DNA from: Closterium sp. NIES-65
Lineage: Eukaryota; Streptophyta; Zygnematophyceae; Desmidiales; Closteriaceae
NCBI GenBank assembly: GCA_948144175.1
Contig: CANXME010000529.1
Location: forward strand, 1 to 64,000
Length of the DNA: 64,000 bases
Direction of reading: 5' to 3'
Shown: in pieces, positions 1 through 10,291 of the stretch
Layout of the letters: each line of letters begins with the position of its first letter
Position numbering within the stretch: the stretch's first letter is position 1
Notes under the pieces: model-generated
Told to the model about the DNA's origin: nothing
Seen by the model: the letters and a program-made list of their open reading frames with translations, nothing else
Database searches by the model: none
Position numbers and translations under genes: made by a program

Positions 1-3000
1 AAAAGTCATCACATGTATATGCAAGTGCACGCCCTGGGAGACCATCAGTGCGATGTGGAATTTCTCATTCTGCCGGTCTCTCCAATGCCACAATGCACCC
101 CCTCGTTCTGTCTCACCCACCTATGACATGCATGTTTGTGCTCGCATGCATGCACCTGGGAGACATGCATGCACCTGGGAGACATGCATGCACCTGGGAG
201 ACATGCACGCACCTGGGAGAAATGCACGCACTTGGGAGATCTGGACGCACCTGGGAGACCATCAGCGCGATGTGGAAGTTTCTCATCTGCCGGTTGGTTT
301 CTCAACGCAACAAACCCCTCATCTGTCTCGCCCACCTATGACGTGCGTGTTTGTGCCCACACGCACGCACCTGGGAGACCATCAGCGCGATGTGGAAGTT
401 CCTCATTTGGCGGTTTCTCAACGCAATGATTCCCTCATCCTGTTTGGCACCTGGCGGGGTTCAAAAGTGGCACGAGGAGTTGGGTGAAAGTGTCACGCAT
501 GTCACAAAGAGTTCAGTGCAGAAAATACTAGTCCACATTGTAGAGGTTTTTGGGGAGTCAAAAGCAGTTCTTCACCCCCACACACACCTCCAAATAGTTC
601 TCCACCTTCCCCCCTCCCCTCCAAACCCAGCCCGCCCCCCCCCCCTCCCCCCCACACCCTTCCAGCCTACTCACCTTCCGCTCCGCAGTTCCAGCTGAAG
701 TTGTCATTGCTGCGTCCCTCCCCTCCTCCCCATTCGCCTCGTTGTGCTGCCGGGGAGGGAGAGAGAATGGGGTCAGGGGCCAGAGGGGGAGGTGTGGGAA
801 AGAAGGAAGGGAACAGGGAAGGGGTGGGGAATGGGAGGGGGGGCGGGGGGAAGAGGGAGGAAGGACATGAGGGAAGCAGAGAGGATGAGATTGGAAGAGT
901 TTTGGGGGCATCTAAACCAGGAAAGGTAGGGGAAGGAAGGGAACGGGCAGAGGAGATGAGTGCGAACAGGGGGTAAGGGGATGTGAGTAAGGCTGGGGGG
1001 AAGGTGGGGAGAGGGGAAAGAGGGAACGAAATAGAATTACTAATGCCACTACTTCCTTTCTTTTGTTGCGTTTTTTACCTTGACGTTGTAAGACACGAGG
1101 TCCCTGAGTGTGAAACCGTCGTGAGCGATGACAAAGTTAATGCTGTGGTAGGGCTTGCGCTGATTGACCTGCCCGTGGTTACGCGGAGAGCAGGGGAGGG
1201 ATATGCAAGGGATATGATAGGCATGAGGACTTCGTTCTCCCGGGCCACAGAGATGACAGCAACATGAACAGCCAGAGATAAGCATGGTAACATATGGTAA
1301 ATATCCATTTTTGATCCCATGACAGGGAATGGCATGGCAAACACATGTCATCTCACATGGTACACGTCATCTCACATGGTACGTGTCATTCACATGGTGC
1401 GTGTCATCTCACATGGTGCGTGTCATCTCACATGGTGCGTGTCATCTCACATGGTACGTGTCATCTCACAAGTTACATGTCATCTCACATGGCACATGTC
1501 ATCTCAAATGGTACATGTCATCTCACATGGTACATGTCATCTAACATGGCACATGTCATCTCACGTGGTACAGGTCATCTCACACAGAACGTGTCATCTC
1601 ACATGGTACGAGTCATCTCACATGGTACGTGTCATCTCACATGGTACATGTCAGCGGATCCAGCCAGTCGAGTGGCAAACGGCCCTTCATGGCCCTCATC
1701 GCCCTTAATGAATTTGCGCACGTCGTCTCGATACTTGCCGTTCCACTCCGCCCACTGAGATGAAGGTGATGGAAGCACGGCATGGGGATGATGGGGATGG
1801 CATGGCAGGGGGGGTGGGGCGACGGAAGCATGGCATGGGTGGAGAAGGAAGGGTGTGACATCCATGACATACAACCAATGACAGCTCAAGGGCCCCTTCA
1901 TGCCCTCATCGCCCTTGATGAACTTGCGCACGTCGTCTCGGTACTTGCCGTTCCACTCCGCCCACCTGGGATGATGGTGATGGCGGCATGAAATGGCAGG
2001 GGGGGGGGGCGACGGCAGCATGGCATGAGTGGAAAAGGAAGGGTGGTATCATACATGATCATCCATGGCATACAGTCAATGACAGCTCAACGGCCCCTTC
2101 ATGCCCTCATCACCCTTGATGAACTTGCGCACGTCGTCTCGGTACTTGCCGTTCCACTCCGCCCACCTGGGATGATGGTGATGGCAGCATGCATGGCGAT
2201 GATGGTGATGGCAGCATGGCATGGCATGGGGATGGGGCGATGGCAGCATGGCACAGGTGAAAGGAAGGGTGTTACCATCCATGATAGATCATTGATGAGT
2301 GCAGCATGTCATGAGTTTCCTTTCCTATATGACTCAACAGGCAAGGTGTTACCTGTTCCAGTTTGTAAGGGCGTTACCAGTGGGGAAGGCGTTACCTGGT
2401 CAGTTTGTGAAGGCGTTACCAGTGGGGAAGGCGGTTACCATGGTCCAGTTTGTGAAGGCGTTACCAGTGGGGAAGGCGTTACCTGGTCCAGTTTTGTGAG
2501 GGCGTTACCAGTGGGGAAGGCGTTACCTGGTCCAGTTGGGCAAGGCTACCTGTCCTATTCAAGGAAGGTCTTACCTGTCCCAGTTGGGAAGCTTCCCACT
2601 TGGTAGAGTCCCCCACAGTCCCACGGCTCTGCGATCAGCTTGCACTTGGATAGCACCTCGTCCTTGGCAATGGCCTGATGGGGAAGGGGAGGGGGGAAGT
2701 GTGGGAACAGGAGGGGAAGGGGGAGTCGAGGGATGGGAGGAGTGGGAGGTGGGGCGAAACCTATGGTCACCTCCTAGAGTCCCCCACAGTTCAGGGCTCC
2801 GCGATGGGCTTGCACTTTGACAGCACCTAGTCTGTCAAAGGCAATGGCCTTATGAAAGAGGGGGGGGGAGGTTGAGAGGTGGTAGGGCGTGAAGAAAGAC
2901 GGGATGAGAGGAGAGGGGGGTAGGGATGTGACCAATCACTCACCCAAATCATTCACCCGACCCCAGTCACCCACTCCATTCCCTTACCCGATTGAAAGGA

Positions 3001-6000
3001 GGCACTTTGAGGAGCTCTCCATCAGCCTCAGCACAAGGTGACTTTTGAGTCGACTCAAAAGTCACTTTGAGGAGCTCTCCATCAGCCCTCTCAGCACAAG
3101 GTGACTTTTGAGTCGACTCAAAAGTCACTTTGAGGAGCTCTCCATCAGCCCCTCAGCACAAGGTGACTTTTGAGTCGACTCAAAAGTCACTTTGAGGAGC
3201 TCTCCATCAGCCTCAGCACAAGGTGACTTTTGAGTCGACTCAAAAGTCACTTTGAGGAGCTCTCCATCACCCCTCAGCACAAGTCACTGGGGAGGTCAAG
3301 TAAGTGAGGAGATCACTTGCTGCAGTCCCTCGCCCCAACTACTCATCCAATGCCCATCCCAATCACGTACCCGAATGAGAGGAGGCGCTGTTGAGGAGCT
3401 CTCCATCAGCCCTTGGCACAAGTCACTGGGGAGGTCGAGTAAGAGAGGAAATCATTATCCCCAATTTCTCTCCCCAACTACTCGTCCAAAACCCATCCCA
3501 ATCACGTACCCGAATGAGAGGAGGCGCTGTGAGGGGCTCTCCATCGGTCCCTCGGCACAAGGGACACTGGCGAGGTCAAAGCGGAACCCATCCACGTGGT
3601 ACTCCTGGAGGGAGAGGGAGGGGTGTGCGAAGGGGAGAAGAAGAGAGCGGTGAGCAGCGGTGAAAAGGGTTGAGGAGCAGTGGGGGGGGCCTTTGAGGGG
3701 CTCTCCCTCGGTCCCTCGGCACAGGACACTGGCGAGGTCCAAAGCGGAACCCATCCACGTGGTACTCCTGATGGAAGAGGGCGGGAGTGAACGGGACGGA
3801 GGAGACGATATGATTGGTAGGGAGTCAGTGCAAAGGGCACTGGCAAGGTCAAGCGATCCATACGTAGTACTTAGGTGTGCGTGGAAAAGAAGTGTAGGCT
3901 CACTCTCACTCTCACCTCTCACATCACATCACATCACATCACATCACATCACATCACATCACATCACATCACATCACATCACATCGCACCTGTGCTCCCT
4001 CCCTGCCTCCTCCCCCTTCTCCTCTCCCCCATCTCATCCTGCACCCAGTGCCGGAGGCTATCCAGGATCATCTGCATCACCACCGGGTGGTTACAGTTGA
4101 GCGTGCCCCCTCTTCCCATCTCCCCCTTTCTGTCACAACCTCTCCTTATCTCCCCGTCTGCTTTACTCCCCTTCTCACCCTCTACCCCTCCCAATCCCCC
4201 CGCCTCACCTGCACCCAGTGCCGGTGGCTATCCAGGATCATCTGCATCACCACCGGGTGGTTACAGTTGAGCGTGTTACCACACCTGACTGCTTCCTCTC
4301 TCAGTATCTTGTCAGCCTTACTTCCCCACATTCCCACCCGACATGGCCCCTCTTGTACTCTCTGTACGCCCCTCCCCTCAGCCTCACCTGCACCCAGTGC
4401 CGGAGGCTATCCAGGATCATCTGCATCACCACCGGGTGGTTACAGTTGAGCGTGTTACCACACCCAGCATAATTCGCCAGTTGCACATAGCTGTTCGGCT
4501 GAACGATGTAGTATGTCTGGGGGTTAGGAAAGAGGGGCGGGGAGGAGAGGTGGGACGGGGGTTGGGAAAGAGGGGAGGGGAGGAGAGGTGGGGACGGGGG
4601 TTGGGAAAGAGGGGCGGGGAGGGGGAGTGGGGATGGGAGGTGGGGAGGCATTGGCTTGGGAATGAAGGACAGGTAGCAGCCAAGGACGAGGAGGGAATTT
4701 CAGCCCCTTGTTTTTCCCAGACGGGGTTTTGGAGTCCACTCATCAAAAGTCACCTCGAATCAATGAATGGACTCTGCTTCACCCTCACCCATCTGGTTCT
4801 GCTTCCTTCCCACCTTGCTGTCAATGCCCCGGAACAAGGTCGTATACGGGAAGGTACCATCAGCCTCGTTGGTGTGGTTGTAAACCACATCCTGTATCAC
4901 CTCCACCCCCGCCGCATGCAACCACTTCGCCCCTGCTCTTCCCCTACTTCCCACCTTGTTCGTTTGACTGCCCACCCGCATGCACAGCTTCATCCCCAAC
5001 CTGCACCCACTACATCCAGGCGCACACCTTGTTGTCAATCCCCCGGAAAGAGGTCGTACATGGAAAGGTGTCGTCAGCCTCGTTGGTGCGGTTGTAAACC
5101 ACATCCCGTAACACCTCCACCCCCGCCACATGCACCCGATTCACCCCCGCTGCATGCAGCTTTTTTACCGTGCCCTTAACCACAGGGCCACTTAGAGGGA
5201 AGCAGCCTCACAGGCTCATACCTTGTTGTCAATCCCCTGGAAGGAGGTCGTATATGGAAAGGTGTCGTCAGCCTCGTTGGTGCGGTTGTAAACCACATCC
5301 AGAGTCACCTCCACCCCTGCTCCATGCAGCTTTTTCACCGTCTCCTTCACCTCCCTCGCTGCTGCTGCTGCTGCTGCCTCTCAGAAGGCTACTCAATAGG
5401 AAGGAGACAACATCAGAGTCTCGTACCTTGTTGTCGATGCCGCGGAACGAGGTGGTATACGGGAAGGTGTCGTCAGCCTCGTTGGTGTGGTTGTATACCA
5501 CATCTAGAATCACCTCCACCCCCTCCGCATGCAGCTTTTTCACCATCTCCTTCACCTCCCTTGCTGCTGCTACAGGACCGCCGCCGTTAGAGGCGAAGCG
5601 GGACATGGGGGCGAAGAAGTTGACAGTGGAGTAGCCCCACGTGTTCACCTGGGGGGTTGGGAGAAACAAGGAACGTAGCAGAGAGGAGTTGAAGGCGGTT
5701 GAAGGTGGTACTGTGGTCCCCAGCGTTGGAGGCGAAGTGAGACATGGGGGTGAAGAAGTTGACAGTAGCCCCACGTGTTCACCTGTGGAAGAGGGAGAGA
5801 GGGGTTGAAGGCGGTTGAATCTGGTTAGAGGTTCATGTGACGACATGGCATGCAGCTTCTTCACCATCTCCTTCACCTCTCGTGCTGCTGCCACGGGGCC
5901 ACCAGTGTTAGAGGCGAAGCGGGACATGGGGGCAAAGAAGTTGACCGAGGAGTACCCCCACGTGTTCACCTGTTGGTGGTGTGGGAATGTGGCAGGGAAA

Positions 6001-9000
6001 CGGGTTGAAGGTGGTTAGATGTACATGTGATGCCACTGCATGCAGCTTCTTCACCATCTCCTTCACCTCTCGTGCTGCTGCCACAGGGCCACCAGTGTTA
6101 GAGGCGAAGCGGGACATGGGGGCAAAGAAGTTGACCGAGGAGTACCCCCACGTGTTCACCTGTTGGTGGTGTGGGAATGTGGCAGGGAAACGGGTTGAAG
6201 GTGGTTAGATGTACATGTGATGCCACTGCATGCAGCTTCTTCACCATCTCCTTCACCTCCCGCGCTGCTGCCACGGGGCCACCAGCATTGGAGGCGAAGC
6301 GGGACATGGGGCAAAGAAGTTGACCGTGGAGTACCCCCACGTGTTCACCTGTGGGGGAGGAATTGTGGCAGGGAAGGGTTGAAAGCGGTAGAAGGTGGTT
6401 AGAAGTAGATGTGACGACATGGCATGCAGCTGCTTCACCATCTCCTTTCACTCCAAGCTCTTCCTGGTTTCAGGGCTCCAATGTGGTCACAGGAATTGGG
6501 GCGGGGCGCCTCTGCAACTCCATCTCGTCATACTCAAAGATGGGCAGCAGCTCCACCACTGCCACTCCGCTGCCTTCTTCACCCCATCATACTGCATTCC
6601 ACGCCAGATCTACCTTATCTGAGAAACCTAGAGCACTATACCATGTGGTCTCGGGGGTTAGGGCGCCTCTGGAAAACCACCGTGTTCACCCCCAAGTGCC
6701 TTCATTGGCTTCACTTCACCTCATCCCACTGCCTTCCACCTCATCTACCTTATCTGAGAAATCTAGAGCACCATACCATGTGGTCGCGGGGGTTGGGGCG
6801 CCTCTGGAACTCCATCTCATCGTACTCGAAGATGGGCAGCAGCTCCACCGCGTTCACGCCCAGCTGCACCAGGTGCTGCACCTGCATGCATCGAACACGG
6901 GCCACATATGGGTGTATGTGCACGCACGTTAACTCCTGGCGGCAGCAGCTCCACCGCGTTCACGCCCAGCTGCACGAGGTGCTGCACCTGCACGCATGGG
7001 ATATGGACAAGCGGGTGGAGTGCAGGGACTGTATGGGTTGAAATTCATGCACATGAATGAAGGCGCACATCAGCTCAACTGCGCTCACTCACGCCCAGCT
7101 GCACCAGGTGCTGCACCTGCAGGCATGCCACGTGGTAACACAGAAACACGGTGGGTCATGGGAACACACACACAGGGTCGCACATGCAGTCATTCCATAA
7201 ACGCGTTCACATGGGAAGCAACGCAATAGCACGCAGCAGCATGTCACACTAACGCTTACCACCACCTACAGAAACAAAAAAATTAAATGGTTCCACCTTT
7301 GACTTGCACACCCTACCTTATCCGCAACAGCTGAGTAGCTTCCTCGTCCTCCCCTCCTCGACCCCACTAGAGGGATCTGCAGTGTATGCCCGCACGTTCA
7401 TCTCGTATATAATCACGTCTTTCTGCAAACATACAGGAGCACACGAGAGGACAACATGGAGTAGGGATAGAGGCAACAGTCACTATAACTGAGCAGGAAT
7501 ACTAGCTTCCCATGCCACTAGCTATCCCCCCTCCCTCCATCTCACTCCATCTCACTCATTCCCCAGCGATTTACAGGCTTCTTTCTCCAATACAGACAGC
7601 ACTTCTTTTTCGCTCGCTCCTCAACCCCCAACCCACCCACGCACTGCAGTGCAGACACAGGCGCAAACTCAACCTGGAAAGGAGGTGACTTTTGAGTTGA
7701 CTCAAAAGTCGCTGCAGTGGAGATACTGGGACAGACTAAACCTGAAAACCGAAACCTCAACCCCGAAACCTTAACCCCGAAACCCTTTCCCCGAAACCCT
7801 CCCCTTTCATACCTCGGGAATAGGCTTTCTCTTGGCTTCCGCCTCTCCCCAATCGAACGGCTCAGATTCAAAGTCAAAAGTGCCGTACATCTGAGCCATC
7901 CGTTGGCTCCCATCCCCAAATTTCCTTCTCCCATCCACGAGGGGTGCGTAGGGGTCTATCAGCAATAGGGAAGGGTCGAATCGGTGGCCTTCTCCCCACC
8001 CCTTTGGACCGTCCACCTTATAAGCATACAGCATACCGCATAGAGGCACGTTCTGAGGAGACGAGGCAGGGGGGGAAAAAAAGGAAGGTTGAACGATGAC
8101 ACCTGAAATAGAAGGGTATTAACTTAGTTCAGAGCTATGTTTGGCCGTTTTGATATAAGGCGACAGAAGGGAGAGAAGGCAGCCATTCACAAGTCACCCC
8201 ATCAGGACTGCTCACCTCCACAGAAGCATGCCAGATGTCGCCCGTTCGTTGGCTGTTGGGATCCAGGGCAATCTCGAGATCAGGAGGCGAGCCCTGCTTA
8301 CCGGACAGGAACCTGTGCGGAGAAGAGTGAGGGGAACGAGAGGGGGTAGCAAGGAGGAGAGGCTGGAGCTGAACCGATTAATCCTACTAGGACCTAATCT
8401 GGTACCTGATCTCATACGGAATTGAATCTGTGAGGGTCCAGAGACAGCGTGATAGTGGAATGGAAATGGCATCTTGGGGTAAAGATTGACATGGCCTACA
8501 CGCAGGAATTCACGGCTGTAGCGCGACTGAAGACTTAGAGGCAGAGGCTCACGGCTGTAGCGTGGCTAGAGAAAAGTGCAAAGTTGACGGTTCCTCGAGC
8601 AGGCAAAGAGTCACCGCTGTAGCCTGACTAGAAACTTACAGGCAGAGGGTCACGGCTGTAGCATGCTTGGAGAAGAGAGCAAAGTTGACGGTTCCTCGAG
8701 CAGGCAACCTGCTGTAACCGTCTAGCTTGGGTCGCTTCTCCACTAGAGACGGGCCCAGAGGGGAAGGTGAGCCGGTTCCAACCTTCACTTGTGACGCAGG
8801 GACGGGTGTGCTATAAGCGAGTGTTGTTACAACGGAGGAACGTCGCCAGGATGACCACGGGGGCGAAGCTGGGGGGATAGAGGTGGAATCCGATCTCGAG
8901 CCGCGCATGCCCTGAAAGGGATGACGTGTACACGTAGATCAGAAAACGGAAACGGTATGCGTGAGATGTGTTGTTAGCATGCTAAGGAATGATGATGCCA

Positions 9001-9421
9001 ATGACATTGGCAATGAATACGACAACGCCATTTGAGGTGTTCGAGACCATCAATCCGATCTCAAGTTACGCATGTCTTGGAAGGTAGACGATCAGTGATT
9101 ACCATGATCGTGAGGACGATGGCGACGGAAACGACGATATCGATGGGGATGGCTATGGTGATGCTGATCACATCAGATTCATCATCTACCGGCAAAGGCG
9201 AATCATCCAACTTTTCCTACCTTGAAACTTGGAGTCAGCTCCTTGACGAAAACACGCCTTCCGATAGTACACGTGTCCAATGTAGAAACCCTTCGGACGA
9301 ATCCCAGGCTGCCAGGTGGCGCCGCGGCGAAAGTGCTCGCAGGCGGCCTGACGATGCTCGCCTGAGCATTCATGACGAATGCGTCACCAGACGGAATGCC
9401 GGATACTACGCCGGAAATCAT
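1..9421 (-). CDS. ISA3: Isoamylase-type starch debranching enzyme, ISA3-like (partial, 3' end off window)
   Basis: Plastid enzyme that hydrolyses alpha-1,6 branches of glucan; ISA3 acts mainly in starch breakdown (family knowledge). Exons read by eye: 9221-9421 (transit-peptide-like start MISGVVSG), 8640-8911 (CBM48, [19 protein letters not shown]), 8216-8312, 7813-8052 ([15 protein letters not shown]), 7422 to about 7345 ([13 protein letters not shown]), 6777-6881 ([16 protein letters not shown]), 5427-5648 ([32 protein letters not shown]), 4388-4516 ([12 protein letters not shown]), about 3700-3770 (EYHVDGFRF with the catalytic-Asp region), 2575-2674 ([13 protein letters not shown]), 1641-1754 ([19 protein letters not shown]), 1079-1168 ([18 protein letters not shown]), 675-746 ([23 protein letters not shown]), and one ending at 371 ([14 protein letters not shown]). 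The HNEANG and [11 protein letters not shown] segments fit ISA3 better than ISA1/2. Exons 2-5 and 7-8 join in phase. One base appears to be missing at three places (about 2590, 1754 and 705), so the gene may be decaying or misread. The exon linking SSG to VQHLVQ was not found. Confidence 0.85.
36..300 (-). repeat. Exon-end/donor minisatellite of ISA3 (LMVSQ|GT)
   Basis: Copies of the [14 protein letters not shown] exon end lie at about 36-80 and 255-300, downstream of the best copy (371-430). Between them, at about 140-250, is a short tandem array of roughly 18-20 bp units. Read on the minus strand, each unit is the exon end TCTCCCAG followed by the donor GTGCATGCATG. The copy at 36-80 is frameshifted ([14 protein letters not shown]). 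Confidence 0.75.
1344..1650 (-). repeat. 19-bp minisatellite built from exon end plus 5' splice donor of ISA3
   Basis: About 16 tandem units of roughly 19 bp. On the minus strand each reads TACCAT|GTGAGATGACACG or a close variant. TACCAT is the last two codons of the exon 1641-1754 (ADMYH) and GTGAGATG is its splice donor. The array starts directly at that junction and extends into the downstream intron, so it is an amplified exon-intron border and not an unrelated satellite. Confidence 0.85.
1890..2180 (-). repeat. Two 5' echo copies of the ISA3 [11 protein letters not shown] exon
   Basis: Partial copies at about 1890-1968 and 2080-2168 repeat the first half of the exon at 1641-1754 ([20 protein letters not shown]). 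Both keep a CAG acceptor followed by GTGGGCGG. That junction G is absent from the apparent main exon at 1754 and is the base expected to complete the Arg codon carried over from the previous exon. Both diverge after KG, replacing the [13 protein letters not shown] end by unrelated codons. They lie upstream of the main exon. Confidence 0.8.
2340..2560 (-). repeat. Exon-end/donor repeat of the ISA3 CGGLYQVG exon
   Basis: About four units of roughly 44-46 bp, each with two GGTAACGCC blocks on the minus strand. They resemble the end of exon 2575-2674 (CCAACTGGGACAG) plus its GTAAG donor, and lie directly downstream of it. A 5' echo of the same exon (AIA.D...CGGL) lies upstream at about 2770-2850. 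Confidence 0.65.
2985..3560 (-). repeat. Tandem echoes of the ISA3 EYHVDGFRF exon with 28-bp perfect palindromes
   Basis: Between 3001 and 3260 a unit of about 60-63 bp is repeated four times. Each unit carries a fragment of the exon's 3' part (minus strand GAGAGCTCCTCAAAGTG) and a perfect 28-bp palindrome made of GTGACTTTTGAGTC plus its reverse complement. The palindromes lie at 3038-3065, 3101-3128, 3163-3190 and 3223-3250. Further 3' echoes without palindromes lie at 3260-3300, 3360-3430 and 3490-3560. A second, longer copy of the exon start ([14 protein letters not shown]) is at about 3545-3605. Confidence 0.8.
3917..3986. repeat. (ACATC)n microsatellite
   Basis: About 13-14 perfect tandem copies of the pentamer ACATC inside the ISA3 intron between the [12 protein letters not shown] exon and the EYHVDGF exon. 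It is not derived from an exon edge as far as I can see. Confidence 0.9.
4040..4280 (-). repeat. Two 3' echo copies of the ISA3 [13 protein letters not shown] exon
   Basis: Copies at about 4040-4100 and 4210-4275 repeat the last part of exon 4388-4516 ([20 protein letters not shown]). The 4210-4275 copy keeps the CAG|GTGAGG donor. Both lie downstream of the full exon and lack its first half ([17 protein letters not shown]). Confidence 0.85.
4800..5340 (-). repeat. Three 3' echo copies of the ISA3 [11 protein letters not shown] exon
   Basis: Copies at about 4815-4915, 5035-5145 and 5225-5340 repeat the second half of exon 5427-5648 ([18 protein letters not shown] to FRGIDNKV). All lie downstream of the full exon. 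None carries the first half (VNTWGYS to KKLHA). Confidence 0.85.
5700..6355 (-). repeat. 5' echo copies of the ISA3 [18 protein letters not shown] exon
   Basis: Three long copies (about 5850-5970, 6040-6160 and 6230-6350) and one short copy (about 5725-5780) repeat only the first half of exon 5427-5648, from VNTWGYS to KKLHA. They carry the preceding acceptor region and lie upstream of the full exon. The 5850-6210 copies and their intron spacers are nearly identical, forming a tandem repeat of about 190 bp. This is the mirror image of the 3' echoes of the same exon at 4800-5340. Confidence 0.9.
6465..7125 (-). repeat. 5' and 3' echoes flanking the ISA3 [16 protein letters not shown] exon
   Basis: The full exon is 6777-6881. 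Copies of its start ([10 protein letters not shown], preceded by CAG) lie upstream at about 6940-6990 and 7085-7125. Copies of its end ([15 protein letters not shown] and the DHMV donor region) lie downstream at about 6465-6560 and 6640-6670. Confidence 0.8.
7685..7712. repeat. Degenerate copy of the 28-bp palindrome
   Basis: A near-palindrome of the same design as those at 3038-3250 (GTGACTTTTGAGTTGACTC and an arm close to its reverse complement), with two mismatching base pairs. It lies alone in the intron between exons 7422 and 7813 of ISA3, more than 4 kb from the array. Confidence 0.8.
8480..8630 (-). repeat. 3' echo of the ISA3 CBM48 exon
   Basis: Downstream of exon 8640-8911 are copies of its end ([27 protein letters not shown] and further CTACAGCCGTGA fragments), complete with nearby GTAAG/CTAAG donor variants. 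The copy keeps the exon reading frame for about 20 codons. Confidence 0.8.
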
Positions 9422-10291
9422 GCACGCTAAACGCGACGACGTCTTTTCCGTAGACGCCTCGAACAGATGAATATGACGCTAGATTTTCCGACTGTGTACT
9501 GGAAGCTGATGATGACTTGTAGAGACAGCGCTTGAGGCAGGAGACCTGGCTTTTGACGACACGACCGATTCTCCTAGAGTGCACGAGCTTTGTGTGGTCG
9601 GAGACAGACGAATGGAAGCTTTGAGATTCGTTCCTCTAGTCTCCAACACGAGACTCACTCAGGCCTCCTGATAGGATTCAGAGGATCGTTGCAACCCGAA
9701 GTCACACGCTTTGACAACCCACCACCGTTGCTGGAGGGGAAATGGTTTGCATGAACAATCAGCTCAATGATCCGTCGTAAGTGGTTACCACCACAAGCAC
9801 TTCGCTTCCGGCCTAATGGGTCAAAAATGCGAGTTGTCGTCTTTCGCCACGCTTATTTCGTTCGACAACTCCAAGGGTCCTCCAGCAGCAATCCCAAATC
9901 TCCTGCGGCACAATTCTAGCATCGATCCTGCCGAGCGATTGGAGGGGCGGAAGCTGGGCCGTGTTGATTGGCTCGACGGAGCTTTTCTGCAATTGGTCGG
10001 TGAAGCGAAGGTGGCGAAAACGGAGATATTTGTAGCGCCGGTTCGGGTAAGTTGAGAACGATTGTGTGGGTTCGTGATTCCTCAAGTAAAAACTGAACTA
10101 AAAACAACGAACTCTGTAAAACAATCCAAATATGTGTAATAGAAGATTCCAATTTGAGCATTTGGGAAGCATGATGTATGGAAACTGAACAGCTTCAACT
10201 GATTGTAAAACACCTTGCATTCAAATTCACAAGATGAGTGTCACGCTCACAAAAAGGATTTGCAATCATACAAATGACATTTAAAAAGGTC
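9422..10291. other. Intergenic: ISA3 upstream region and NDUFA5 3' flank
   Basis: No gene recognised. It should hold the ISA3 promoter/5' UTR (right of 9421 on the minus strand) and the NDUFA5 3' UTR. Short ORFs on both strands here match nothing I know. Confidence 0.5.

Noticed and set aside
1319..1758. Frames with repeated [11 protein letters not shown]
   Set aside because: Translations of the 19-bp splice-donor minisatellite.
3917..3986. Telomere-like repeat
   Set aside because: The unit ACATC does not match plant TTTAGGG or other telomere repeats, and it lies inside a gene.
5268..6451. Separate tandem isoamylase genes
   Set aside because: Only parts of single exons are repeated, always beside the matching full exon. 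Unique exons occur once, so it is one gene with echoes.
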